Assembly (NCBI GenBank): GCA_022008415.1
Contig: JAIRBC010000028.1
Span: 1-56,460, forward strand
Source: Cerina litoralis
Lineage (GTDB): Bacteria > Bacteroidota > Bacteroidia > Flavobacteriales > Flavobacteriaceae
Length of the DNA: 56,460 bases
Direction: 5' to 3'
In this document: piece by piece, positions 40,132 to 48,593 of the stretch
How positions within the stretch are numbered: the stretch's first letter is position 1
How the letters are laid out: every line of letters starts with the position of its first letter
Program-made: the position numbers and the translations under genes
The notes under the pieces: generated by a model
What the model saw: the letters and a program-made list of their open reading frames with translations, nothing else
Databases searched by the model: none
Told to the model about the DNA's origin: nothing

Positions 40132-40653
40132 TTATTCGTATTTATAACCTACTCCTGTCACACTAGCTTTTGTGCCTCCGCTAATTCCGTAATGCCCTCC
40201 TGTACCAGTCGTAGTAATAAGTAAAACTATATGATAACCTTTAGCAGCAGCTTGCTTTTTTAGTTTGTCCATAGCTTTCATTTGCATCTTTCCTTGGTTA
40301 GTCGTACTCCATCCACTGCTAGCTTTTGCCATTATATCTTCACCTTTTACCAGTCCTGTAATGTCAGATTCTAGGGTTGTTATTTTAACTTTTTCCCAAT
40401 CTTCTTCGCTATTAACTATTACACGCTCACTAAATTTCTGAGTTCTACCTGACTTGAAAATAATTTCCTTTACTACATTTTGGTGAATATTATTTATCAA
40501 GTCTTCGCCTTCATAGCTATACTTGATATTATCATCGGTGATTTCTTTCACTTTACAGGTAATTGTGTCTCCTGATAGTTTTATAATTTTGTCCTGTCCG
40601 TAAACTGTGCTAATTGAGATTGATAACATTAATAAAAACAAAATCTGTTTCAT
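40132..40653 (-). CDS. Small secreted protein, function unknown
   Basis: I choose the ATG at 40653, which gives a good signal peptide (QILFLLMLSISISTVYGQD); the frame extends further upstream without a sensible N terminus. The mature part of about 155 residues has KIIKLSGDTITCKVKEI near its start, a pattern common in Bacteroidetes proteins of unknown function, and a Gly- and Thr-rich tail (TTTGTGGHYGISGG, ending VGYKYE). It does not look like a defence protein and may be a passenger gene. No operon partner is evident. Confidence 0.65.
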   Translation of the reverse strand: MKQILFLLMLSISISTVYGQDKIIKLSGDTITCKVKEITDDNIKYSYEGEDLINNIHQNVVKEIIFKSGRTQKFSERVIVNSEEDWEKVKITTLESDITGLVKGEDIMAKASSGWSTTNQGKMQMKAMDKLKKQAAAKGYHIVLLITTTGTGGHYGISGGTKASVTGVGYKYE

Positions 40654-40914
40654 TCTTTGTATTTGTATATGGTTTATGATTTTAATTTTTAGTTGCCCAT
40701 TGCGGGTTTGTATAAGATTAGTTTCGTGGTTTAAACACCAAATTTTGCAAATATAAACTGAATAGAAAATCCGAGAGGATTTTCGTAAGTAAGCTTGCAC
40801 TGGCAATTAGTTTTATATGGTTTGTGCAACGTTTTTTATTCAAATAATTTTACTTGATTTGGGTCAATTCCGTTTGCTATCTCGTTGTACGAGTAGAATT
40901 ATAAACAGCATTTT

Positions 40915-41715
40915 CTATAGCTTTGATTTGTATTCAATTAAACCGTCGTAGTTAACACAACTTATAAGTGCTTTAAAAATACTTTTAAGTTCGAAAGTCA
41001 TATCCCAATATATATATGGATAATGATTTGTCTCCCTAAACATTTCTTGGTCAATAAACTCAAATTTCACATCATTAAATTCATATTTAAATCCATTTCC
41101 ATAGTATATTCCATTTGAATGAAGCATGCTATTTCTATATGTATTTAGAAATGAAAGAAATTTAACGTCTTTTTTATAATCTCGCTGATAAATGTCCTTT
41201 TTTACTAGGCTTCTAAATTTCCTTTGCAAAGGGATAAAAGCGTTTTTTGTTAATGAAGTAATTACAATTTTCTTGTCTTCTGGAGACAAATCCTTTGTCG
41301 CTTTTATTATTTTTTGATTCAGGTCAATTATTAGTTTATTCTTGACGCTATCGGAACATACAGAATTGAAAATATCGGACAATGATAGCTCAAATGCTGT
41401 CCATCCATTTAGAATTACATTGCGATTAAGAGTCCCGAAGTATCCAAATTCCATTATTTCAATTCGAGCTATCTGAGTTAGTCTAGAAAAATGTGTTGAG
41501 AAGCCTGTGTCTTGCTCATGAAAAAAGACTCTTTCTTGGGACATTAACTTGGATAATGTATAAGATATGTGCCCTAAGTAATAATCATAAACTATAGTAT
41601 AAAAAAGACAAAAAAAGGAGTGCCGTACATCCGCTTTTTCGTAATTCAAAGAGTATATTTCCTTTTTAACTTTTTCAGTCTGTAATAATAAGAAGTCTAA
41701 ATCTTGAAGAGTCAT
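40915..41715 (-). CDS. HEPN-like protein, candidate RNase
   Basis: Family not recognised by name. The 266-residue protein is mainly helical, rich in Phe and Tyr. It carries YRNSMLHSNG with Arg194, Asn195 and His199, which fits the R-N-x3-H (RX4-6H) signature of HEPN ribonucleases found in many toxin and anti-phage proteins. The preceding segment (GWTAFELSLSDIFNSVCSD, about 104-122) resembles the helix usually paired with that motif in large HEPN proteins. No second domain is seen. It is a single gene with gaps on both sides, lying between defence-type neighbours, inside the candidate mobile element. The HEPN reading is inferred from one motif and predicted helical content. Confidence 0.55.
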   Translation of the reverse strand: MTLQDLDFLLLQTEKVKKEIYSLNYEKADVRHSFFCLFYTIVYDYYLGHISYTLSKLMSQERVFFHEQDTGFSTHFSRLTQIARIEIMEFGYFGTLNRNVILNGWTAFELSLSDIFNSVCSDSVKNKLIIDLNQKIIKATKDLSPEDKKIVITSLTKNAFIPLQRKFRSLVKKDIYQRDYKKDVKFLSFLNTYRNSMLHSNGIYYGNGFKYEFNDVKFEFIDQEMFRETNHYPYIYWDMTFELKSIFKALISCVNYDGLIEYKSKL

Positions 41716-41774
41716 AAATTAGTTTACAACATATGAATATAACTATTGATCGTATCCACATGATTAAACTAAGA

Positions 41775-41797
41775 TAACAAAGACTTCCCAAAACTGA
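41775..41797. repeat. Module-border repeat A, copy 2
   Basis: CAAAGACTTCCCAAAACTGA at 41778-41797 is an exact copy of 36974-36993. It lies about 60 bases upstream of the HEPN-like gene start, just as copy 1 lies 57 bases upstream of the ATPase gene start. Confidence 0.8.
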
Positions 41798-41866
41798 AGC
41801 ATGCGTTAATGGAAATTTATATTTGTTCTGGTTGTATAGGTGATTAAATCTTATTTCCCAAAGTTA

Positions 41867-41896
41867 GATGGCTTCCGGGCAGGAATTCAGTCCGTC
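41867..41896. repeat. Module-border repeat B, copy 2
   Basis: GATGGCTTCCGGGCAGG and AATTCAGT match the copy at 37246 with a few changes. The whole gap 41716-42102 holds no gene I can support apart from these border repeats. Confidence 0.6.
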
Positions 41897-42102
41897 TAGA
41901 TGTAAGCGCCATTTGGACATGTAAGTAAATCCAGATACCTCAATAGAAAAACTATCAATTGATCTTCTTAAGTTCTATGTTGGAAAATATTTTGCAATAA
42001 ATATCCTATACCAGAAAACATTTAACATAATGTGCATTTATGACAATTACCATTAAACCCTGGAATAGCCATATTTGGGTAAATTCAATAAAGTTTTAGA
42101 CT

Positions 42103-42957
42103 TTAATTAATTATTCTCTCAAATCCAAGTTGATTCACCACATTTTTAAAACTGGTATAAACTTCCTCATATTTCAACATTCGATGGGTCTCCAAAATTT
42201 GATTGACAAGCATACTTTCCTCTTTTTGGTCCATTTCAGAACTTAAGATTTCGAGTATTGATTTCTTAACTTCGGGATAGTCCTTCAACATTTCCCCAAT
42301 ATGAATACCCAACAAAGTAGCACCTCCCGTGAGCAAAGTGTGGTCCTCAGGATAAACCTCTTCATAATGTTCTAGTGAACTTTCCCTATGTATTGCGAGA
42401 TAGTTGTTTAGAATGAAACCTATATCGTCTGCATCCTTATTACTTTTAAGGTGACGATCTTGCCAAGCCACAATTTTCAATAGGAATATCCCGCTTAAGG
42501 ATGCGACCTTAATTTTGATTTCTTGATCTACACTTACTTTAAGAGAGCCACCTTCCGCAGCATCAAATCCTAAAACTGACATTGCAAAACTCTCATCTGG
42601 TGGCCAAAATATTTTATCCTGCTTCATTATTTCACCGAAAGGCACCATATCCAATTGAAATATATCCTTATAGAGAAAACGTTGTTTTTGTTTCGGATCT
42701 TTACTGAAATTTGCCAGACTTATTATTTCCTGCTCCACTTTTTTCCATTGCTCCCAATCATTCGCGGTAATAGCAATATCAAGATCTTGGGTCATACGTC
42801 CAGACCTTTCATTATGCAATTCCATTATAATATCCCTAGCAGTTGCTCCTACAACAAAAAAGGAAATGCCTACTTTATTAAAATAGACAGAAAGCTCTGT
42901 AAGAATGGGCTTTAGTAAGGGATGGGTAAATTTATCGCTAGATATATTGTAGATCAT
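42103..42957 (-). CDS. AbiEii-like nucleotidyltransferase (toxin of a type IV toxin-antitoxin pair)
   Basis: Predicted nucleotidyltransferase of 284 residues. The active-site signs are GATARD (37-42) and TQDLDIAI with Asp58 and Asp60, the usual DxD metal pair of the Pol-beta-like fold. The rest is helical with a long C-terminal region (about 190-284). Its start overlaps the end of the upstream gene by 20 bases, so the pair is translationally coupled, as is typical of AbiE systems. Known AbiEii toxins modify RNA or nucleotides and stop growth on phage infection. A housekeeping nucleotidyltransferase is less likely, given the partner. Confidence 0.85.
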   Translation of the reverse strand: MIYNISSDKFTHPLLKPILTELSVYFNKVGISFFVVGATARDIIMELHNERSGRMTQDLDIAITANDWEQWKKVEQEIISLANFSKDPKQKQRFLYKDIFQLDMVPFGEIMKQDKIFWPPDESFAMSVLGFDAAEGGSLKVSVDQEIKIKVASLSGIFLLKIVAWQDRHLKSNKDADDIGFILNNYLAIHRESSLEHYEEVYPEDHTLLTGGATLLGIHIGEMLKDYPEVKKSILEILSSEMDQKEESMLVNQILETHRMLKYEEVYTSFKNVVNQLGFERIIN

Positions 42958-43939
42958 TCTCTAGTATTTGATTTGCAATTTCAACATTTCTGCCATAGCC
43001 ACTATTCATTAAATCGGCATAAATGAGCAGTGCCGGTGCTACATTTTTGTTATTATAATCATTTTTCCAGAACTTTTGCAGCACTTCCATTTCTCCATTC
43101 TCACTTGGCACTAAATGCAAGGTTCTTGCAACCTCAGCTAGTTCCAAATCGGTGAAAACTGTAAAATGTTCCGGTCTTAAATTCCCAGTAAGAAGCGCTC
43201 CGCCCGGTTCACCGGCCCAAACAAGAGTTCCTTGATCTGTGTGTACATTTATATTGCGCCAATTACGTATATATTCCGGATCCATAAAACGCATACGTTT
43301 CCTCATAATACGTGGCCTAAGCACCTCATTGTATGCCACTACCCAGCGTTGTAGCAGTTCCCTTTTATTCCTAAGAACTCTTTTCTCTTTGCTTATCAAC
43401 AGATAGTTTAAGTCTTCCAGTTCGGACATCACGTTACTTACAGAACCTAAAGAAACGCCTGCTTTCTCTGCAATTTTTCTGTAAGTATCTTGAAGATGTT
43501 CTGGTTTCGATAGAAGGTGGAAAAGTATTTTTACACCAGTTTCTTGAAACGCTCGAGCTTGATTAATTTTCTCCTTTTTTGTACTTTTTTGACCTTCTAT
43601 AAAGATAACCAAATCATTATATTTTATAAAGGCATTTCCAGCAATATCAATGTAATTGATACTGCGTTTCTTTAGTTCTTCCGTGGCCTTTTTAGAAATG
43701 TATTCTGCTATCAAGATAATAGGCTTGTTGCATTTATCTTTCAATTCTTCCAACTGAGCTAAAATAAAAGCCTGGTTGGATGTTCTGACAGCAGATTTTG
43801 CCTCCACAATAAATTGCACATCCTTGATAGTCAAGAGCGCATCATAATTTTGCTCAATACCATCTATTTCAATAGGAACATCTATAAGTTGCCCAAGATT
43901 TTCAGCCGCTTCGTAAATTAAATCATTGCTACGATACAT
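42938..43939 (-). CDS. AbiEi-like antitoxin/regulator with winged helix and nuclease-like N-terminal domain
   Basis: Predicted partner of the nucleotidyltransferase. The 333-residue protein has an N-terminal alpha/beta part (about 20-120) with Asp33 in NYDALLTI and FIVEAKSA (Glu46-Ala-Lys48), an arrangement like a PD-(D/E)XK core, then a winged helix (about 130-200: RKIAEKAGVSLGSVSNVMSE) as in AbiEi regulators that bind their own promoter. The C-terminal third (about 200-333) is unassigned and contains AGEPGGALLTGNLRPE. It is longer than many AbiEi proteins. Whether the N-terminal domain is an active nuclease or only a fold relic cannot be told here. Confidence 0.8.
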   Translation of the reverse strand: MYRSNDLIYEAAENLGQLIDVPIEIDGIEQNYDALLTIKDVQFIVEAKSAVRTSNQAFILAQLEELKDKCNKPIILIAEYISKKATEELKKRSINYIDIAGNAFIKYNDLVIFIEGQKSTKKEKINQARAFQETGVKILFHLLSKPEHLQDTYRKIAEKAGVSLGSVSNVMSELEDLNYLLISKEKRVLRNKRELLQRWVVAYNEVLRPRIMRKRMRFMDPEYIRNWRNINVHTDQGTLVWAGEPGGALLTGNLRPEHFTVFTDLELAEVARTLHLVPSENGEMEVLQKFWKNDYNNKNVAPALLIYADLMNSGYGRNVEIANQILENDLQYI

Positions 43940-44132
43940 AATTTTTGATGTTCATTATTTTTATACGTTCAGTTACAATGAACAATCAAATATAATGAAC
44001 AATAATTAAAGTGCAAAGTAAAATACCAGAATAAGTGAGAAACAGAAAAACCAAATTCATTGAGGGCTTGATATGAGAATCCTTACCTCACCTAAAAAGC
44101 TCAAAACGCAAGACACATCATGGCATGACACT

Positions 44133-45476
44133 TCAAGAATTCAAAACGGCATCCAAGGCATCATCCGCATCCTTATGTATAAAATTAGCCTGATAATTAA
44201 TCGTTGTTTGCAAATCGCTATGGCGGTAAAGTTTTTGAAGCATTATAGGAGAGATTGCATCACCTGCGATGTTCCCAAAAGAATGACGGGCAATATGATT
44301 GGAGAGATTCTTTTTAATTCCACATTTTTCAGCTATTTCTTTCAGAAATTTATTGAGTAAATGTGTCGCAGTCCGGGATTTCACATAAATATCCCGTTTG
44401 CTCTTAGGGTTTGCCTTTTTTACATAAGGAAAAATATAATCGTCATTTGATCGCTGGGATGGTCTATAGAAATCCAATATTGCTTTGGCCTTATCGGGAG
44501 TTTTAAGCGTCAAAGGTTTTTCGTTTTTGTTCATGATATAATATAGACGACCGTCTATAAAATCGGACCATTTCATCTGCAAAACATCCGATATACGGAT
44601 TCCGGCAAAATAATAGGAAAAAAGCCATACATTCCGGGTATGCCAAATCGGTGAATCCTCTTCCAGCTCCACATTTTCTATAAGCTGGATCTCTTCCCTG
44701 TTCAAGCCGATCTTATGGCCGGACTTGATACGTATCCGCACCTTATCCCCTGCAAATGGATAGTGCTTGGCATCTACGATCCGTTCCTTGATCGCTGCAT
44801 TAAAAAGGGTCCGGATAAAAACAAGTTGGTTGGTCACGGTCCTGGTTTTTTGATCTAAGTAGGAAATACAGAATATTTTATAATTGCTCAAAAAAGATTG
44901 CTTTACATCCTCAAAATAAAGGGAAGTATCTTTTTCGAATTGGCGCTTTACTTCGTCCACAAAAGAATAACCAGGCTTTCTGGATTTCCCTACCCGCTTG
45001 CGCCTACGTTCCTTAATTCCGTTTACAACCGTTTCCCGCTCTTCAAACTTGTTCCAATTCAAAAACTCACGGATGTTAAACAAGATAGAAAGGTCGGACT
45101 TGCAAACCGAAAACACTCCCGATCGGTATTTGTTTAGAACCCTTTGAGCTCCAAATTGAAAAAAGGATACATCACTACCTTTATGCTTTACCTTCTGTTG
45201 AATTTCTTTACTTGTTATATGATTACTGGATATATCCGCTTCCAGCACAATACTTTCGGCTTCGGCCAGTTTTGTGAGCAGATAATTATTTAATCGTGTC
45301 GCATTTGGGTGGGATTTTTTGACTTTGCACAAATCTTTATTCCAGTCCTTCTCCAAAATATATTTACCGGTATAAACAAATCGAGTTTTACGATTTTGCG
45401 TAATACGAATGGCAAGCGGTGAAGTTCCATCTTTTTTTGAGAAATTTGTACGGAGAACTACCCTTATTGATGCCAT
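44133..45476 (-). CDS. Tyrosine site-specific integrase
   Basis: Catalyses integration and excision of the element. The 447-residue protein has an N-terminal arm-DNA-binding domain (about 1-95: LRTNFSKKDGTSPLAIRITQ), a core-binding SAM-like domain (about 105-235) and a catalytic domain with Arg294 (FAGIRISDVL), His394-x-x-Arg397 (HIARHSF), His419 (LYRHSDLQ) and the nucleophile Tyr428 (TTINYQ). All catalytic residues are present, so it may be active. Its start is about 170 bases from the tRNA-Met 3' fragment, with phased CCATAT motifs in between that may be arm sites. No excisionase gene was recognised. Confidence 0.95.
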   Translation of the reverse strand: MASIRVVLRTNFSKKDGTSPLAIRITQNRKTRFVYTGKYILEKDWNKDLCKVKKSHPNATRLNNYLLTKLAEAESIVLEADISSNHITSKEIQQKVKHKGSDVSFFQFGAQRVLNKYRSGVFSVCKSDLSILFNIREFLNWNKFEERETVVNGIKERRRKRVGKSRKPGYSFVDEVKRQFEKDTSLYFEDVKQSFLSNYKIFCISYLDQKTRTVTNQLVFIRTLFNAAIKERIVDAKHYPFAGDKVRIRIKSGHKIGLNREEIQLIENVELEEDSPIWHTRNVWLFSYYFAGIRISDVLQMKWSDFIDGRLYYIMNKNEKPLTLKTPDKAKAILDFYRPSQRSNDDYIFPYVKKANPKSKRDIYVKSRTATHLLNKFLKEIAEKCGIKKNLSNHIARHSFGNIAGDAISPIMLQKLYRHSDLQTTINYQANFIHKDADDALDAVLNS

Positions 45477-45554
45477 TATTTCTGGAGATATTCCATAAAG
45501 ATAATGAAAGTAAATAATTTACTGTACAACATATGTACAACATTTAGCGATTTT

Positions 45555-45628
45555 ATATGGTTTTATATGGTTTCACCTGCTTTTTAAATACCTGATAAAC
45601 AACCATATAACACCATATGAGACCATAT
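45555..45628. repeat. Helically phased CCATAT cluster between integrase and attachment site
   Basis: ATATGG at 45555 and 45565 (10 bp apart) is followed by CCATAT at 45603, 45613 and 45623 (10 bp apart), and a partial CCAT at 45633. The same motif, the same 10-bp spacing and the same 3-plus-2 count occur at 30515-30575, with the opposite order of orientations. The position next to the att site suits integrase arm-type or excisionase sites. Confidence 0.75.
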
Positions 45629-45647
45629 AAAACCATTCACTCCCACT

Positions 45648-45692
45648 CTCATAACCCGAAGGTCACTGGTTCGAGTCCAGTTCCCGCTACTA
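45648..45692 (+). pseudogene. 3' half of a Met-CAU (initiator-like) tRNA; right attachment-site copy
   Basis: The sequence runs from the anticodon loop CTCATAA (45648-45654, anticodon CAT) through AACCCGAAGGTC, the T arm ACTGG-TTCGAGT-CCAGT, the acceptor strand TCCCGCT, A and CTA. The 5' half is absent: the preceding bases do not pair. The CTCATAACCCGAAGGTC stretch is characteristic of bacterial initiator tRNA. It is the tRNA piece carried or left by an integrase-driven insertion. Confidence 0.85.
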
Positions 45693-45701
45693 GGAAAGAC
45701 A

Positions 45702-45733
45702 GGGCCTCCAAGAGATTGGGGGCCTTTTTTTTT
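45702..45733 (+). terminator. Terminator after the right tRNA fragment
   Basis: GGCCTCC (45703-45709) pairs with GGGGGCC (45718-45724) around AAGAGATT, with one G-T pair, then nine T. It is better preserved than its counterpart at 3550-3580. Confidence 0.85.
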
Positions 45734-45739
45734 CTAATG

Positions 45740-45761
45740 GGTACAGAATAGGTACAGAATA
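45740..45761. repeat. Tandem 11-bp repeat beside the attachment site
   Basis: GGTACAGAATA occurs twice in a row (45740-45750 and 45751-45761), a few bases beyond the tRNA terminator. It may be a remnant of further integrase arm sites or of an earlier insertion. Confidence 0.6.
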
Positions 45762-46771
45762 ATTATTTTTTCAATGTTGTATATAAATTTGTGATAACGG
45801 TCCCATTATGACAATTTTATAATAAATAGTTGTGGTTTTCGTAAGTATTCTACGGACGCTACAGTGATATGGTTGCTTGACCAAGTAAATATTGGATTAT
45901 GCCAAAGGTTTATCGATAAACCGTTGAGCGTTTCATAATTACCTCGAGTGCCACCACCTGTACAATTTTAGGATCCAAAATAGGCAATCGGCTCGTCCAT
46001 AAGAAATATTTTCCCGTGTAGGTAGTAAACGCATATCCAGATCTGCTAGAAGAAACAAATACAATAAAAGGGAATAATTGACTGTAGGTATAATTGTAGA
46101 TGCTGACTGCGCATTTTTATTACGCAACCATATGGGCAACCAATACCCACCTGTTTGGTAATCGTATGGATGACCATCACAATTTCGGGAGAATAGGAGA
46201 TGTCTAATTTGAAATTTTTGACCGCAAAAATGACGACTGGATTCTTGGGGTTATTTATAAGGACCTCGTCCACTGACAAGATCATGAATATCCGTTGATT
46301 TTAATTCACTTAAGGGCATTGTCAAACATACTTTTATCCTCTGCAGTCAGCTTTTTGGAATCCCTTTTTGCTATTCTAGGACCTCAAATAGTCAAACCGT
46401 ATCATGTCGCTATTGTTTTTTATAATTTATTGTATTTCATGAAATTGGCCGTCTTAAACAAGACTTCCTCTAACAAGAGGTCGAATTGATCTTTTGTATA
46501 CGGCTTCCAAATCCAAAAAAATCATACTCTATAAATTTGATGGTTACTTCACTTTATCTTGAAAAAGGGCAATGCTTGTTCTTAATTCCTACCTTCTTTC
46601 ACATGAGTACAGGATAATCGTCCTGACCTCAATCAGAGCAACGACGTATAAAGCTATCGGATATGATTTTTTTGGTATTAAGTCATTTACATTCCGATTA
46701 TTTGAGAGGTTTGAAACTACTTAATGATGCAAAAAACGTATAAGGCCTTACTTCACCTGGATTATGTAAAT
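45762..46771. other. Gene-poor stretch with possible decayed coding remnants
   Basis: About 1 kb without a supported gene. On the minus strand, two overlapping short frames (46046-46285 and 45939-46139) give protein-like text in different phases (for example LDISYSPEIVMVIHTITKQV, then ADLDMRLLPTRENISYG), which could be one frameshifted gene. I cannot assign a family, and no start, insertion-sequence ends or RNA gene is visible. It lies just outside the right att copy. Confidence 0.4.
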
Positions 46772-48472
46772 TTAAAATAGTACACGGATCGGACGATCGG
46801 TAGGTTTCACAATTTCTTTTCTAATCACAAAATCACCAAACCTTTCGCCCCTCTCCCGCTTTTTGGCATAAGCTGTCAAAATGGGCTCCAGGGCCTGTAA
46901 TATATCCTCTTCGGACAACATTTCCTTATAGAGGGTATTTAACCTATCTCCGTTATGGCTGGCACCCAGATAAAGATTGTAACGGCCGATCGCGCGTCCC
47001 ACAAAACCAATTTCCCCAAGTGAAGACCGAGCGCAATTATTAGGGCAACCAGTCATTCTTATGGTTATTTCATCGTGTTGCAGACCAATTTTTAGCATGA
47101 TCTTATCCAACTTATCTACTAGGGAAGGCAGGTAGCGTTCAGATTCCGCAAAGGCAAGCCCGCAGGTGTTAAGGGCTACACAAGCCATGGAATTTTTCCT
47201 GAGCCCGGTAAGTTTAGGGTTGTTTTTAACGCCATATTTCTCCAAAATGGATTCAATATTTCCCCTCTCAGTTTCCGCCACGTTTCCAAGAATTAGATTC
47301 TGGTTTCCCGTTAAGCGAAAATCTCCTTTATGGATATGGGCAATTTCCCGTAGGGCCCTTTTTAATTCATAACCATCTTCATTTTTTACCCTGCCGTGTT
47401 CCACGAACAGGGTGTAGAACCACTTGTTGTTTATCCCCTTTACCCAACCATAAGTGTCCCCATTTTTAATGAAATCGTAGGGCCGGGGTCGGTCAAGCTC
47501 CCAACCAAGGCGGGCCTCCAGTTCTTTTACGAACCATTCCAAACCCCTATCGTCGATCGTATGTTTCAATCTTGATAATTTCCGGTTTGAGCGGTTACCA
47601 TAGTCTCTTTGGATCCCAATAACGTTTTCGGCCACTTCGATCACCTTTTCCTTTGATACGAAACCAATTACATCCGCCAAGCGCGAATAGGTAGTGTCAT
47701 CACCTAGGGTACTTCCCAATCCGCCGCCTACACAGATATTATATCCTTTAACCCTGTTTTCCTCTTCAATGACGATGAGCCCCAGATCATTGGCAAAAAC
47801 GTCGATGTCGTTGTTGGGGGGAATTGCCAAACCTATTTTGAATTTTCTTGGCAAATAGGTATGATGGTAAAGGGGTTCCATATCGGGCGTGCCCGCCACT
47901 TTTTCCTTGTCCAGCCAAATTTCGTGGTATGCTTTTGTTTTGGGAAGAAAATGACTGCTTATCTCCCCAGCAAACTCATAAACCTCCCCGTGGACTTTAG
48001 ATTGGTAAGGATTGGGATTGCACATCACGTTCCGGTTAACATCCCCACAGGTGGCCAACGTGGTCAATAAGACCTCGTTTACGGACTGGATCATAGGTTT
48101 TAGCCCCCGTTTTAAAATTCCATGGAACTGGAAGGATTGTCGGGTGGTCAGTTTCATCGTACCGTTGCCATACAGCTCGGAAAGCTCATCGAGGATAAGC
48201 CATTGTTCTGGGGCTGTTACGCCCCCTGCGGCCCTTACCCTTACCATAAACTGGTAATGGGGCTCCAATTTTTGCTTTTTGCGCTCACTTTCAAGATCCC
48301 TATTGTGCTGTTGATAGGAACCGTGATATTTTATGAGCTTTACATCATCAGGATCCAGGGCTCCTGTCAGGGGATTTTTTAAGCTTTCTCGAATAGTGCC
48401 CCTTAGAAAATCACTCTTATCTTTTATATGCTCATCCTGAGACAAGTCCGTTTGGGCAAATTGCTGGTCCAT
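46772..48472 (-). CDS. cysI: Assimilatory sulfite reductase hemoprotein (beta) subunit
   Basis: Reduces sulfite to sulfide in the cytoplasm using siroheme and a 4Fe-4S cluster. The 566-residue protein has duplicated sulfite/nitrite reductase halves and the four cluster cysteines in CVALNTC (C-x5-C) and GCPNNC (C-x3-C). The siroheme-contacting [11 protein letters not shown] segment (about 108) is present. Length matches CysI. It lies 121 bases after cysJ on the same strand. The cysJ partner shows the NADPH-dependent enzyme rather than a ferredoxin type. Confidence 0.95.
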   Translation of the reverse strand: MDQQFAQTDLSQDEHIKDKSDFLRGTIRESLKNPLTGALDPDDVKLIKYHGSYQQHNRDLESERKKQKLEPHYQFMVRVRAAGGVTAPEQWLILDELSELYGNGTMKLTTRQSFQFHGILKRGLKPMIQSVNEVLLTTLATCGDVNRNVMCNPNPYQSKVHGEVYEFAGEISSHFLPKTKAYHEIWLDKEKVAGTPDMEPLYHHTYLPRKFKIGLAIPPNNDIDVFANDLGLIVIEEENRVKGYNICVGGGLGSTLGDDTTYSRLADVIGFVSKEKVIEVAENVIGIQRDYGNRSNRKLSRLKHTIDDRGLEWFVKELEARLGWELDRPRPYDFIKNGDTYGWVKGINNKWFYTLFVEHGRVKNEDGYELKRALREIAHIHKGDFRLTGNQNLILGNVAETERGNIESILEKYGVKNNPKLTGLRKNSMACVALNTCGLAFAESERYLPSLVDKLDKIMLKIGLQHDEITIRMTGCPNNCARSSLGEIGFVGRAIGRYNLYLGASHNGDRLNTLYKEMLSEEDILQALEPILTAYAKKRERGERFGDFVIRKEIVKPTDRPIRVLF

Positions 48473-48593
48473 AACTATTTTTTGGGGTGTTTTTTCACGC
48501 TGTTTAAAAAATCGATTTTAGTCGATTTCTTTTGGACATGGATTATTGGGATTTTTATTATAGGGTACATTGTCAATACCTACCACTATTTAA

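Larger units (their letters stand above)
27601..45735. mobile_element. Candidate integrative and mobilizable element with defence cargo
   Basis: The right end is well supported: a tyrosine integrase gene (44133-45476) points inward next to a tRNA-Met 3' half and terminator (45648-45733). Inside lie a relaxase and MobC, a non-coding region that may hold oriT, and a run of defence-type genes. No type IV secretion genes are present, so transfer would need a helper element. The left edge is not defined: I place it at the terminator after the relaxase, but the direct repeat of the att-like site lies at 3527, so the inserted segment could be 42 kb and include the SusC/D locus and tdh-kbl. Confidence 0.65.

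Noticed and set aside
40132-40806. Full-length frame starting at 40806
   Set aside because: The first 51 codons lack a sensible N terminus; the internal ATG at 40653 gives a standard signal peptide.
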